Source: Clostridiales bacterium UBA1728 (GTDB lineage: Bacteria > Bacillota > Clostridia > Oscillospirales > Oscillospiraceae). Taken from it: a stretch of 64,000 nucleotides of DNA. The notes beneath the pieces are model-generated. The model was not told where the DNA came from and searched no databases. It saw only the letters and a list, made by a program, of their open reading frames with translations. Position 1 is the first letter of the stretch; every line of letters begins with the position of its first letter. Both the position numbers and the translations under genes were made by a program. The stretch covers positions 11,071-75,070 of the forward strand of contig DCIK01000020.1 in the NCBI GenBank assembly GCA_002315975.1. Reading direction: 5' to 3'. This document shows, in pieces, positions 42,639 to 51,914 of the stretch.

Positions 42639-45275
42639 TCAGTGTGCATCCGCCCAGCTCGCGCCGGAGCCGGCCTCGGCCTTCAGGGGGACGGAATAGT
42701 GCACGGCGTTCTGCATCTCCTCGGAGAGCAGCGCCTTGACGGCTTCACATTCCGCCTCGGGACATTCCACGATCAGCTCGTCATGCACCTGCAGAATGAG
42801 CCTTGCGCGAAGTCCCTCCTGCTCCAGTCGGCGGAATACCCGCACCATGGCCAGCTTGATAATGTCGGCGGCGGTGCCCTGAATGGGCATATTCAGCGCC
42901 ACTCTCTCGCCGAAGGAGCGGGTGGGGAAGTCGGAGGCCTTCAGCTCCGGCAGATAGCGGCGGCGGTGGAAGAGCGTTTCCACATAGCCCCGGCTCCTGC
43001 CCTGCTCCACAATGTCCTTCTGGTACTGCGCCACGCCGGAAAAGCGGCGGAGATAGGCGTCCATGTAGCTTTTGGCCTCGTTGACGAACACGCCCAGATC
43101 CTGCGAAAGACTGTAGGCGCTGATACCGTAGACAATGCCGAAGTTCACGGCCTTGGCTCTGTGCCGTTCTTCGGCCGTCACCCTCTCCAGCGGAATTCCG
43201 AACACCTGCGAGGCGGTGACGGCGTGGACATCCTCCCCGGAGAGGAAGGCGGCGGTCATGTTCGCATCGCCGCTGATGTGGGCCAGCAGCCGCAGCTCAA
43301 TCTGGGAGTAGTCCGCATCCACAAGGGTGCAGCCCTCACCGGCAATGAACATTTTCCGCAGCAGCGCCCCGCTCTCCTTGCGGACGGGGATGTTCTGCAA
43401 ATTCGGCTCCACGGAGCTGAGCCGTCCCGTGGCGGTGACGGTCATCTGGAAGGAGCTGTGGATGCGTCCGTCAGGGCCGATGACCTTCAGAAGTCCGTCG
43501 GCATAGGTGGATTTGAGCTTGCTCAGCTCCCGGTACTGCAGAATATAGCTGACGATGGGGTACTCGTAGCGGAGCTTTTCAAGAATATCCGCGGCGGTGC
43601 TCCAGCCGGTTTTGGTCTTTTTGCCGCCGGGAAGCTTCAGCTTGTTGAACAGAATCTCGCCCAGCTGCTTGGGGGAGTTGATGTTGAACTCCTCTCCGGC
43701 GTAGTCCCACACGGTCTGCTGGGCCTCGGCGATGCCCGCGTTCAGACTCTCGCCGTACTGCTTCAGCGCCTCCCTGTCCACCGGGAAGCCCCGGTATTCC
43801 ATATCCGCCAGCACCCGGCAGAGGGGCATTTCAATGTCGTTGAAAAGGGGCAGCATTTCCTGCGCACGGAGCAGGGGCAGCAGCTTCTCCTCCAGCGCGG
43901 CCACAGAGGCGGCGCGGCTGAGAAGCTCGGAGATGCGGATAGCCTCGTTCTCGCTCTTGTCGCCCTCGTCAAAGAGACTGCTTTGCGTGGGAGCAGTCTC
44001 GGCGGTAAAGGGGGAAAAGCCGCAGTATTTCATGGTCAGGCGGCTGAGCTCGTAGCTGCCGGCGGTGGCATCTAAAAGATAGGCGCAGAGGGCGGAGTCG
44101 AAGACAAAGTCGCCGGGGGTCAGTCCCCGCTCATAGAGAGCGCGGAGCAGCGCCTTGCAGTTGTGTCCGGCGCGACTGCCCTCGCCCTCGAAGAGCAGGC
44201 GCAGGGCGGCGGTGTAGTCGTCTTCATAGACATCCTCCCGGAGATAGCAGCCCGTGTCCCCACTCTGGAACACCAGCTCGCTCAGTGAGCCTTCCCACCA
44301 GAAATAAAGCTCCTCGCCCCGCGCTAAAATTTCCCGGAGCCGGGCTTCGCTGCGGAGGATCACGCTCTCGCATTCGCCGGTAAAGGTTTCCTGCGCCTTC
44401 ACCTCCGCGGAGGGCAGAAGCTGCCATTTGTCGATGAACTTCTGGAAGCCCAGCCGACGGAAGAGCTCATAGATCGCGCCCTCTCTGGGCATATGCCACG
44501 GCTCTGCGCGAAAGTCGATGGGGGCGTTGCGGGCAATGGTGGCAAGGCCGTAGGTCATTTCCGCGCTGGCTTTCCCGGCCTCTAATCTGGTGCGGACACC
44601 CTTCTTGATGGCGGGGTCGTCCAGATTTTCGTAGACGGCGGTCAGGGAGCCGAAGCGCTGCATCAGCTCCATGGCGGTCTTCTCGCCCACCCCGGGCACG
44701 CCGGGGAGATTGTCGGAGCTGTCGCCCATGAGCGCCTTGAGGTCGATCATGCCGGGAGCGTCAAAGCCGTACTCGGCGCGGAAACGCTCGGCGGTATAGT
44801 CGATGGTTTCGGTAACGCCCTTGGCGGTCTTCACGTGGAGCACCCGTACGCCCTCGCCGATGAGCTGCAGAGCGTCCTTGTCGCCGCTGACCACCACGCA
44901 CTCGTTGCCCCTGCGGGACTCGTTGAGACTCACGGTGCCCAGAATGTCGTCAGCCTCCCAGCCCTCCAGCTCCAGCCGGGGAATGGCCATGGCATCCAGC
45001 ACCTCCTTCAAGAGAGGCAGTTGTACGCGCAGCTCCTCGGGCATGGGTCGCCGTCCTGCCTTGTACTCGGCGTACTGCAGATGCCGGAAGGTGGGGGCGT
45101 GGACATCAAAGCTCACGCAGATGCTCTCGGGGCTTTCGCTGTCCAGAAGCCGCTGGAGGATGGCCAGAAAGCCGTATACGGCGTTGGTGGGCGTCCCGTC
45201 GGGGGCGTTGAGCATTTTGATGCCGTAGAAGGCCCGGTTAATCAGGCTGTTGCCGTCAAGAATGAGTAGTTTCAT
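42639..45275 (-). CDS. polA: DNA polymerase I
   Basis: 878 residues. 5'-nuclease domain (MKLLILDGNSLINRAFYGIK, DNLPGVPGVGEKTAMELM), a 3'-exonuclease-like domain, and the polymerase: motif A DADYSQIELRLLAH (about 652), motif B RAKAVNFGIVYGIS (about 705), motif C QVHDELIVE (about 827). The proofreading domain appears to lack its acidic residues (FWWEGSLSELVFQ at the first motif), as in many Gram-positive PolA. ATG 45275 follows GGAGGAACACCACCC; the longer ORF start is repeat sequence. Confidence 0.97.
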   Translation of the reverse strand: MKLLILDGNSLINRAFYGIKMLNAPDGTPTNAVYGFLAILQRLLDSESPESICVSFDVHAPTFRHLQYAEYKAGRRPMPEELRVQLPLLKEVLDAMAIPRLELEGWEADDILGTVSLNESRRGNECVVVSGDKDALQLIGEGVRVLHVKTAKGVTETIDYTAERFRAEYGFDAPGMIDLKALMGDSSDNLPGVPGVGEKTAMELMQRFGSLTAVYENLDDPAIKKGVRTRLEAGKASAEMTYGLATIARNAPIDFRAEPWHMPREGAIYELFRRLGFQKFIDKWQLLPSAEVKAQETFTGECESVILRSEARLREILARGEELYFWWEGSLSELVFQSGDTGCYLREDVYEDDYTAALRLLFEGEGSRAGHNCKALLRALYERGLTPGDFVFDSALCAYLLDATAGSYELSRLTMKYCGFSPFTAETAPTQSSLFDEGDKSENEAIRISELLSRAASVAALEEKLLPLLRAQEMLPLFNDIEMPLCRVLADMEYRGFPVDREALKQYGESLNAGIAEAQQTVWDYAGEEFNINSPKQLGEILFNKLKLPGGKKTKTGWSTAADILEKLRYEYPIVSYILQYRELSKLKSTYADGLLKVIGPDGRIHSSFQMTVTATGRLSSVEPNLQNIPVRKESGALLRKMFIAGEGCTLVDADYSQIELRLLAHISGDANMTAAFLSGEDVHAVTASQVFGIPLERVTAEERHRAKAVNFGIVYGISAYSLSQDLGVFVNEAKSYMDAYLRRFSGVAQYQKDIVEQGRSRGYVETLFHRRRYLPELKASDFPTRSFGERVALNMPIQGTAADIIKLAMVRVFRRLEQEGLRARLILQVHDELIVECPEAECEAVKALLSEEMQNAVHYSVPLKAEAGSGASWADAH

Positions 45276-45304
45276 GGGTGGTGTTCCTCCGTGTGAGCAT
45301 TCTT

Positions 45305-45502
45305 GGCTCCCCTGAAAGGGGAGCTGTCGCGAAGCGACTGAGGGGTTCTGCGGGACATTCTGCCCGTCGGAAGACCCCTCCACCGCTGCGCGGTCCCCCT
45401 CCCCTTTCAGGGGAGGCAAGGGAAAAAGCAAGCGAATCCCTTCCCCTTTCAGGGGAGGCAAGGGAAAAAAGCAAGCGAATCCCCTCCCCTTTCAGGGGAG
45501 AC
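45305..45502. repeat. Tandem CTCCCCTTTCAGGGGAG element upstream of polA
   Basis: CTCCCCTGAAAGGGGAG, TGTCGCGAAGCGACTGAGGG, CCACCGCTGCGCGGTCCCCC, then three CCCCTTTCAGGGGAG units separated by GCAAGGGAAAAAGCAAGCGAAT-like spacers (two near-identical ~45-bp tandem copies). A CTTCCCC-family relative that has expanded in tandem. Confidence 0.8.
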
Positions 45503-45505
45503 TTT

Positions 45506-47464
45506 TTATTTTCCGCCTCTGAGTTCTATCAATCTGTCTCGCAGCACGGCGGCGTATTCGTACTCCAGCATTCTGGCGGCCTTCTTCATTTCCTTTTCCA
45601 CCCGCTCGATTTCGGCTTTGCGTTCCTTTTCGGTCATCTTCACGCCGCCCTTTTTCTGCACGGCGGGGCCGGAAATCTCCAGCAGCTCCCGGACGGACTT
45701 CCGGATGGTCCGGGGCACGATGCCGTGCTCGGTGTTGAAGCGTGTCTGAATTTCCCGGCGGCGCTCGGTCTCTTCGATGGCGGAGCGCATGGCGGCGGTG
45801 ATGCTGTCGGCGTACATGATCACCCGCCCCTCGGCGTTTCGGGCGGCGCGGCCTATGGTCTGGATGAGGGAGGTCTCGCTGCGGAGGAAGCCCTCCTTGT
45901 CTGCGTCCAGTATGGCGATCAGACTCACCTCCGGCAGGTCAAGACCCTCGCGCAGCAGGTTGATGCCCACCAGCACGTCAAACTCACCCAGACGCAGGTC
46001 GCGGATGATCTCCATACGCTCGATGGTGCCCACATCCGCGTGCATATAGCGGGTTTTGATGCCGTTGCCCATGAGATAGTTGGTCAGATCCTCGGCCATG
46101 CGCTTGGTGAGGGTGGTCACCAGCGTGCGCTCATGGCGCTCGATGCGCGTGTGAATCTCGCCCATGAGGTCGTCAATTTGCCCCTCTACGGGACGCACAT
46201 CAATCTGCGGGTCGGTGAGGCCGGTGGGACGGATAATCTGCTCGGCAATCTGTCCGCTGCGGGAGCGCTCATAGTCCCCGGGGGTGGCGGACACATAGAC
46301 GACCTGATTGATGCGCTCTTCAAACTCCTCGAATTTCAGGGGACGGTTGTCGAAGGAGGAGGGCAGACGGAAGCCGTAGTTGACCAGCGTCTCCTTTCTG
46401 GCCCTGTCGCCCCGGTACATGGCGCGTACCTGGGGCAATGTCACATGGCTCTCGTCCACGAAGAGGATAAAGTCCTTGGGGAAGTAGTCTAAAAGGCTCA
46501 TGGGTGCGCTGCCGGGGGCACGCTCGGAGATGATGCGGGAGTAGTTCTCGATGCCGGAGCAGTAGCCCAGCTCCTGAATCATCTCAATGTCGTAGTTCAC
46601 CCGCTGCTCAATGCGCTGGGCCTCGATGAGCTTGTCGTTTTCCTTGAAGTAGGCCACCTGCGCGTCCCGCTCCCTGCGGATCTCCTGCACGGCGCGGACC
46701 AGCTTGTCGTGACTGGTGACATAGTGGGAGGCGGGGTAGATGACCGTGTGGGTCAGCACCCGCTCGGCCACGCCGGTGATGGGGTTGATCTCGCTGATGC
46801 GCTCAATCTCGTCACCGAAATACTCGATGCGGATGGCTCTGTCCTTCCAGTAGGCGGGGTAGATTTCTATGGTGTCGCCCCGAACCCGGAACATATTGCG
46901 CTCGAAGGCAATGTCGTTGCGCTCGTAGCGATCCTCGATGAGCCGGTACATGAGCTGCTCCATGGGCAGCTCGCTGCCCGGACGGATGGAGATGGCCATG
47001 CGGGCAAAATCCTCGGGCTCGCCCAGGCCGTAGATGCAGCTCACCGAGGCCACCACGATCACGTCCCGGCGCTCTAAGAGGGAGAAGGTGGCGCTGAGCC
47101 GCAGCCGGTCAATCTCCTCGTTGGTGGTGGCGTCCTTCTCGATATAGGTGTCGGTGGAGGGCACATAGGCCTCCGGCTGGTAGTAGTCGTAGTAGGAGAC
47201 GAAGTATTCCACGGCGTTGTCCGGGAAAAACTCCTTGAACTCGCTGCAAAGCTGGGCAGCGAGGGTTTTGTTGTGAGCCAGCACCAGCGTGGGGCGCTGG
47301 ATGCGCTCAATGATCTTGGCCATGGTGTAGGTCTTGCCGGAGCCGGTCACACCCAGGAGCGTCTGCTCGCTGAGTCCCAGCTCCAGCCCCTGCGCCAGCT
47401 TTTCAATGGCCTGGGGCTGATCGCCCGCAGGCTCGTATTCACTTACCACGCGAAATGCAGGCAT
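45506..47464 (-). CDS. uvrB: Excinuclease ABC subunit B
   Basis: 652 residues. Nucleotide-excision repair helicase-like damage verifier. Walker [12 protein letters not shown] (38-48), beta-hairpin [29 protein letters not shown] motif, [19 protein letters not shown], and a C-terminal UVR domain (about 615-650, [20 protein letters not shown]) that binds UvrC. Complete. It starts 2 bp after the stop of the hydrolase gene, so the two share an operon. uvrA and uvrC are not in the window. Confidence 0.98.
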   Translation of the reverse strand: MPAFRVVSEYEPAGDQPQAIEKLAQGLELGLSEQTLLGVTGSGKTYTMAKIIERIQRPTLVLAHNKTLAAQLCSEFKEFFPDNAVEYFVSYYDYYQPEAYVPSTDTYIEKDATTNEEIDRLRLSATFSLLERRDVIVVASVSCIYGLGEPEDFARMAISIRPGSELPMEQLMYRLIEDRYERNDIAFERNMFRVRGDTIEIYPAYWKDRAIRIEYFGDEIERISEINPITGVAERVLTHTVIYPASHYVTSHDKLVRAVQEIRRERDAQVAYFKENDKLIEAQRIEQRVNYDIEMIQELGYCSGIENYSRIISERAPGSAPMSLLDYFPKDFILFVDESHVTLPQVRAMYRGDRARKETLVNYGFRLPSSFDNRPLKFEEFEERINQVVYVSATPGDYERSRSGQIAEQIIRPTGLTDPQIDVRPVEGQIDDLMGEIHTRIERHERTLVTTLTKRMAEDLTNYLMGNGIKTRYMHADVGTIERMEIIRDLRLGEFDVLVGINLLREGLDLPEVSLIAILDADKEGFLRSETSLIQTIGRAARNAEGRVIMYADSITAAMRSAIEETERRREIQTRFNTEHGIVPRTIRKSVRELLEISGPAVQKKGGVKMTEKERKAEIERVEKEMKKAARMLEYEYAAVLRDRLIELRGGK

Positions 47465-47466
47465 CG

Positions 47467-48639
47467 TTATTCCTTTCCTGTCTCGTCCCGACCCAGCAGA
47501 CGCTTGCCGAACTCCACCACATCCTCGGCGTAGTCCTTCACGCTGTCGAGCACGTCCTCGGCCATGTCCTCGGCGTACTCCTTCAAGGCGTTTTCCGCCA
47601 CCTCGGAGACAAACTCGCTGATAAGGGGGTTCTTGCGGCTCTCCCGCAGCAGGGCGAGGGTGGAGCGCTTACCCCGATCCAGCAGCTCCGTCAGGGTGCG
47701 GGCGCCGGTGCTGCCGAGCAGATCGAAGAACGCATCCACAAACTCCCGGCGCTCCTGCTGGTTCTTCCCGGCAATGGCTCGCTCCACGGCCTCGTGGAGG
47801 GCATTGCTGGAGCGGGAAAATTCCTTCTCCCGGACAAAGCGGGTGCCCAGAACCGCCCAGTTAAAGCCGTCGTGGGATTCGGCACCGGCGCGGCTGCTCT
47901 TCACGATGGAGGGGTGCCCGGTCTGCTCCAGCAGTACGCCCACCACGCTGTGCTGGGGGAGGATGGTGTGGAGCCGCGTCTCCATGCGCTCGTAGCCGGG
48001 GGTGTGCATGACGCTCTCCCGGAAGCCGGGGCCGTCGTTGTTGTATACATCTGCAATCCGCGCCTGAATCTCTTCGGGGGCGTTGATGGCGGCGTAAACG
48101 GCCAGATTGCCGCCCTTGGAATGGCCGCCTAAAATGAGCTCGCCCTCCACCTCGGAGGCCACCTTTTGCAGATATTCCAGCGCGTCCTTCTGGGCGGGAA
48201 CCTGATCCAGCACGGAGAGGAGGAAATCCTCCTTCCAGCCCATGATGCTGTCGTCGGTGCCCCGGAAGGCAATGTAGCAGCTGCCGTCACAAAGGTGGAC
48301 GCAAACGGCGGAGAACTGCTCAACGCTGTCCTCGTCCACGATGTTTACAAAATGACTGAGCTTCACCTGACCGAAGCGGACGGTATCCACGCACTTGCGC
48401 AGCAGCGGCAGCACCATGGGCGAGGCCAGCACGCCCAGCTTGTCGCCGCGCTCTCCCCAGAGGGAGGTGTAGAAGCTCACAGCGTCCTTCAATGTGATCT
48501 CCCGCTCGTTCTCCGGGATGATCAGGGAGAAATCCGGGGTACCCAGCTGGGAGCAGATATAATTGTCGACTTCGTTGAAAGGGTCGGTGCAGAGACTCAG
48601 ATCCCCGCGCCAATCCAGATAATCCATAATGTTTGCCAT
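47467..48639 (-). CDS. DUF2974-type alpha/beta-hydrolase
   Basis: 390 residues. The serine-hydrolase nucleophile elbow is [10 protein letters not shown] (Ser174), with [16 protein letters not shown] upstream, as in lipase class 3 and DUF2974 (Mbeg1-like) proteins. The C-terminal ~80 residues are charged and helical ([20 protein letters not shown]). Substrate unknown; no signal peptide. ATG 48639 has AAAGGGTGATCGT. Two bp separate it from uvrB. Confidence 0.8.
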   Translation of the reverse strand: MANIMDYLDWRGDLSLCTDPFNEVDNYICSQLGTPDFSLIIPENEREITLKDAVSFYTSLWGERGDKLGVLASPMVLPLLRKCVDTVRFGQVKLSHFVNIVDEDSVEQFSAVCVHLCDGSCYIAFRGTDDSIMGWKEDFLLSVLDQVPAQKDALEYLQKVASEVEGELILGGHSKGGNLAVYAAINAPEEIQARIADVYNNDGPGFRESVMHTPGYERMETRLHTILPQHSVVGVLLEQTGHPSIVKSSRAGAESHDGFNWAVLGTRFVREKEFSRSSNALHEAVERAIAGKNQQERREFVDAFFDLLGSTGARTLTELLDRGKRSTLALLRESRKNPLISEFVSEVAENALKEYAEDMAEDVLDSVKDYAEDVVEFGKRLLGRDETGKE

Positions 48640-48661
48640 ACGATCACCCTTTCTGCGTGGC

Positions 48662-48690
48662 ATTTTACCACTCTTTCCCCCTTCCGTCAA
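48662..48690 (-). promoter_or_regulatory. Promoter of the hydrolase-uvrB operon
   Basis: Minus strand: TTGACG (48690-48685), 17-bp spacer, TAAAAT (48667-48662). No LexA/DinR-type box was recognised. Confidence 0.75.
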
Positions 48691-48696
48691 TGAGTC

Positions 48697-48732
48697 ACCG
48701 GGGACAGGTTCCTTGACTCACGCTGAGTCGCA
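48697..48732. repeat. Variant GGGGACAGGTTCC palindrome fragment, copy E
   Basis: TGAGTCACCGGGGACAGGTT followed by CCTTGACTCACGCTGAGTC. Reads like one half of the GGGGACGGTTCT family with a changed middle; lies between divergent promoters. Confidence 0.55.
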
Positions 48733-48740
48733 ATCTCCTC

Positions 48741-48770
48741 TTGCCAAAGTCTGCCGAAAGGGCGTATAAT
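48741..48770 (+). promoter_or_regulatory. Promoter of the proC operon
   Basis: TTGCCA (48741-48746), 18-bp spacer, TATAAT (48765-48770), 31 bp before the ATG. Confidence 0.75.
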
Positions 48771-48800
48771 GAAGAAAAAACGAAAGCGGAGGGTTTGCAC

Positions 48801-49601
48801 ATGGCAAAACTGGGATTTATCGGTACCGGCAACATGGGCAGCGCGCTGGCCAGAGCGGCGGCCAAGGTGGAGAGCAACGAGCTTCTGCTGGCCAACCGCC
48901 ATGAGGACAAGGCCATACGCCTGGCCGCAGAGCTGGGCGGGCGGGTTTGCAGCAATCTGGAGGCCGCCTGCTGCGACTATATCATTCTCGGCGTAAAGCC
49001 CCGGGGCATGGGCGAGCTGATTCGCTCTCTCCGGGAGGTGCTGGAGCAGCGCAAGCGCCGGAAGGATAGCTTCGTCATCGTCAGCATGGCCAATGCCACC
49101 AGTATCAAGCAGGTGCAGAACTGGGCCGGCGACATCTATCCTGTGATCCGCATTATGCCCAATACCCCGGTGGCCATCGGCGAGGGCACCATTCTCTACT
49201 GCTGCAGCGATACCGTGACCGAGGCGCAAAAGCAGGGCTTTCTCTCTGCCATGTCCCGAAGCGGCCTCTTCGTGCCCCTCAGTGAGAGCCTTATCGATGC
49301 CGGCGCGGCGGTATCCGGCTGCGGCCCCGCGTTCATCTGCGCCGTGCTGGAAGCCATGGCCGACGGCGGCGTGGCCTGCGGATTGAGCCGGGAGGACGCT
49401 CTGCGTCTCAGCGCCCAGACCATGGCCGGAACGGCCAAATACCTGCTGCAGACCGGCAAGCACCCCGGCACCGTCAAGGACGAGGTCTGCTCTCCCGGCG
49501 GCAGCACCATTCAGGGTATGCGCCGTCTGGAGCAGGGAGCCACCCGCGCCGATATTATGGACGCCGTCATCGCGTCCTATGAAAAGAGCTTGGAGCAATA
49601 A
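48801..49601 (+). CDS. proC: Pyrroline-5-carboxylate reductase
   Basis: 266 residues; last step of proline synthesis, NAD(P)H-dependent. LGFIGTGNMGSALARAAAK Rossmann motif, RIMPNTPVAIGEG, and the signature DEVCSPGGSTIQGMRRLEQG near the C-terminus. ATG 48801 follows GCGGAGGGTTTGCAC. First of four plus-strand genes ending at 51832. Confidence 0.97.
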   Translation: MAKLGFIGTGNMGSALARAAAKVESNELLLANRHEDKAIRLAAELGGRVCSNLEAACCDYIILGVKPRGMGELIRSLREVLEQRKRRKDSFVIVSMANATSIKQVQNWAGDIYPVIRIMPNTPVAIGEGTILYCCSDTVTEAQKQGFLSAMSRSGLFVPLSESLIDAGAAVSGCGPAFICAVLEAMADGGVACGLSREDALRLSAQTMAGTAKYLLQTGKHPGTVKDEVCSPGGSTIQGMRRLEQGATRADIMDAVIASYEKSLEQ

Positions 49602-49633
49602 GCAAACGAAACAACCCAGGGGAGGAACACAAC

Positions 49634-49990
49634 ATGACCGATAAGGAACTGCGCAAGCTCTCCCGGCAGGAGCTGGTGGAGCTGCTCTACGAGTTTGAAA
49701 AGGAAAATCAGAGCCTCCGGCAGGAGCTGGAGACGGCCAGAAAGGAGCTGGAGAAGCGGGAAATCCACCTGCGCAAGGCCGGCTCCATAGCCGAGGCGGC
49801 ACTCTCCCTCAACGAGGTGTTCGAGAAGGCACAGGCTGCGGCAGACGACTATCTCCGCAACCTCTACGCAGCGGGTGAACAGCTGGAGAAGCAGCGCAGA
49901 GCCATGCTGGAGGAAACGAGCGAGTATTGCCGCCGCCAGATGCGGGAGCTGGGTGCCCCGGAAAAGGAGCAGAGCGGTGATGAGAGCTGA
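49634..49990 (+). CDS. Coiled-coil protein, function unknown
   Basis: 118 residues, almost wholly helical and charged: LSRQELVELLYEFEKENQSL, RQELETARKELEKREIHLRK, LNEVFEKAQAAADDYLRNLY. No transmembrane segment or signal. The first 30 residues look like the N-terminal helices of DNA-repair/cell-division helper proteins, but no family was recognised. Its end overlaps the lepB start by 11 bp, so it is translationally coupled to the signal peptidase; it might assist secretion or division. Confidence 0.8.
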   Translation: MTDKELRKLSRQELVELLYEFEKENQSLRQELETARKELEKREIHLRKAGSIAEAALSLNEVFEKAQAAADDYLRNLYAAGEQLEKQRRAMLEETSEYCRRQMRELGAPEKEQSGDES

Positions 49991-50558
49991 TCCCCCCTCT
50001 CTGGAGCAGCTGGAGCGGGAGCTGAGCCATCTCCGAAGAAAAAACCGCCGCCGTCAGCGCCTTCGCCGAACCCTGGGCGTGCTGACGGTGCTGATGGCGG
50101 TGCTGGTGCTGCTCTCTGCGCTGGTGCTTCCGGTGCTGCTGGTGCAGGGCGAGTCCATGGAGCCCACTCTCCGGCAGGACGAGGCTGTGATCTGCATCCG
50201 GGGCAGCCGCTATGGGCGCGGGGATATTGTGGCTTTTTCCTACGGCAGCAAGATTCTCATCAAGCGCATCATTGCCGGTCCCGGAGATACGCTGGACATG
50301 GACGAGGAGGGCAATGTGCTGCTCAACGGCACCCTGCTCAGCGAGAGCTATGTCGGGCAGAAGGCTGTGGGAAGTCTGAGCGTGGAGCTGCCCTGCACCG
50401 TACCCGAGGGTCACTGGTTCCTCATGGGCGATAACCGGGCGGTGTCTGTGGATTCCCGCAGCTCGCTTTTGGGCTTCGTGTCCGAGGAGCAGATCACGGG
50501 GCGGGTGTTCTTTAAGCTGTGGCCCCTGCGGGATTTTGAAATTCTGGCGAAAAACTGA
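49980..50558 (+). CDS. lepB: Type I signal peptidase
   Basis: 192 residues. A basic N-terminus, one membrane segment (about 33-55, VLTVLMAVLVLLSALVLPVL), catalytic Ser59 in VQGESMEPTL and general-base Lys95 in ILIKRIIAGPGD; box E as GDNRAVSVDSR. Cleaves Sec signal peptides outside the membrane. Gram-positive length. The ATG is inside the upstream gene's end. Confidence 0.96.
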   Translation: MRADPPSLEQLERELSHLRRKNRRRQRLRRTLGVLTVLMAVLVLLSALVLPVLLVQGESMEPTLRQDEAVICIRGSRYGRGDIVAFSYGSKILIKRIIAGPGDTLDMDEEGNVLLNGTLLSESYVGQKAVGSLSVELPCTVPEGHWFLMGDNRAVSVDSRSSLLGFVSEEQITGRVFFKLWPLRDFEILAKN

Positions 50559-50575
50559 AATGAGGTATATATAAG

Positions 50576-51832
50576 ATGATAGAAAAGCTTCTTACCCAGA
50601 TTGAAAAGAGCCCCAGCACCTACCATGTGGTGGAGACGCTCCGCAGTGAGCTCCTTGAAAAGGGCTACAGCGAGCTCTCCGAGGGCGACCGCTGGCTGCT
50701 GCAGCGGGGCAGGGGCTATTTTGTAACCCGTAACCACTCCAGCATCCTCGCCTTCCGTATGCCCCAGGGCTTTGCGCTTCGCTTCCGCATCAGCGCGGCC
50801 CACAGTGATTCCCCCTGCTTCAAGCTCAAGGAGAATCCCGCGAAGAAGGGCAAGTACTATGTGCAGCTCTCCACCGAGAAATACGGCGGTATGCTTATGG
50901 CACCGTGGTTTGACCGGCCTCTCACCGTGGCAGGACGGATTTTTGTCCGCGCCGAGGGCGACATTGCCGAGAAGCTGGTCTATATCGACCGGGATCTGCT
51001 GGTGATCCCCTCCGTGGCCATCCACATGAACCGCGCCGCCAACGACGGCACCAAGCTCAATGCCCATATCGACACCCTGCCCCTCTACGGCGATGCCGGC
51101 TGCCGGGACATTTTAGAGCTGGTGGCGGAGTCCGCCGGGGTGCAGAAGGATGACATTCTGGGTCATGACCTCTATGTGGTCTGCCGGGGCAGGGGCACGG
51201 TGCTGGGCGCCGACAGGGAGTATGTGCTCTCTCCCAAGCTGGACGATCTGGAATGCGCCTTCGGCTGTATGGAGGGCTTTCTGAGCGCCACCGACCCCGC
51301 GGATACGCTGGCACTCTGCTGCGTCTTCGATAACGAGGAGGTGGGCTCTGCCACCAAGCAGGGCGCGGCCTCCACCTTCCTGCGGGATACGCTCCGCCGC
51401 ATCACCGGCGCTGTGGGTATGGACGAGGAGGACTGCCTGATGGCGCTCCACGGCAGCCGTATGGTGTCTGCCGACAATGCCCACGCCATCCACCCCAACC
51501 ATCCCGAATATGCCGACGGCGACAACGCCCCGGTGCTCAATAAGGGCGTCGTCATCAAGTTCAACGCCAACCAGCGCTACACCACCGACGGCAGGAGTGC
51601 AGCCTGGTTCCGCAGCGTCTGCGAGAAGGCGGAGGTGAGCGTGCAGGTTATGGCTAACCGCTCCGATCTGCAGGGCGGCTCCACCCTCGGCAGCATCGCC
51701 AATACCATGGTACCCGTGAGCACGGTGGACATCGGCCTGCCCCAGCTCTCCATGCACTCCGCCTGGGAGACCGCCGGCGTAAAGGACTACGAGGCTCTCT
51801 GCAAGGCCATGAAGGCCTTCTACGAAGTATAA
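50576..51832 (+). CDS. M18 family aspartyl aminopeptidase
   Basis: 418 residues. AAHSDSPCFKLKENP is the first metal-ligand motif; AFGCMEGFLSA, VFDNEEVGSATKQGA (acidic ligands) and SMHSAWETAGVKDYEALCKA (last His) complete the two-metal site. Family members remove N-terminal acidic residues from peptides in the cytoplasm. Closely follows lepB. A GGGGACGGTTCT palindrome right after the stop may end the operon. Confidence 0.93.
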   Translation: MIEKLLTQIEKSPSTYHVVETLRSELLEKGYSELSEGDRWLLQRGRGYFVTRNHSSILAFRMPQGFALRFRISAAHSDSPCFKLKENPAKKGKYYVQLSTEKYGGMLMAPWFDRPLTVAGRIFVRAEGDIAEKLVYIDRDLLVIPSVAIHMNRAANDGTKLNAHIDTLPLYGDAGCRDILELVAESAGVQKDDILGHDLYVVCRGRGTVLGADREYVLSPKLDDLECAFGCMEGFLSATDPADTLALCCVFDNEEVGSATKQGAASTFLRDTLRRITGAVGMDEEDCLMALHGSRMVSADNAHAIHPNHPEYADGDNAPVLNKGVVIKFNANQRYTTDGRSAAWFRSVCEKAEVSVQVMANRSDLQGGSTLGSIANTMVPVSTVDIGLPQLSMHSAWETAGVKDYEALCKAMKAFYEV

Positions 51833-51844
51833 AATGACAAAATC

Positions 51845-51892
51845 GGGGACGGTTCTCAAATGTGCCAAATGACACTTTTGAGAACCGTCCCC
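51845..51892. repeat. GGGGACGGTTCT palindrome, copy F
   Basis: GGGGACGGTTCTCAAATGTG mirrored with few mismatches by GACACTTTTGAGAACCGTCC and final CC; lies between convergent genes and probably also terminates both. Confidence 0.85.
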
Positions 51893-51914
51893 AAATGTTT
51901 CGTTTTGGGAAAGC

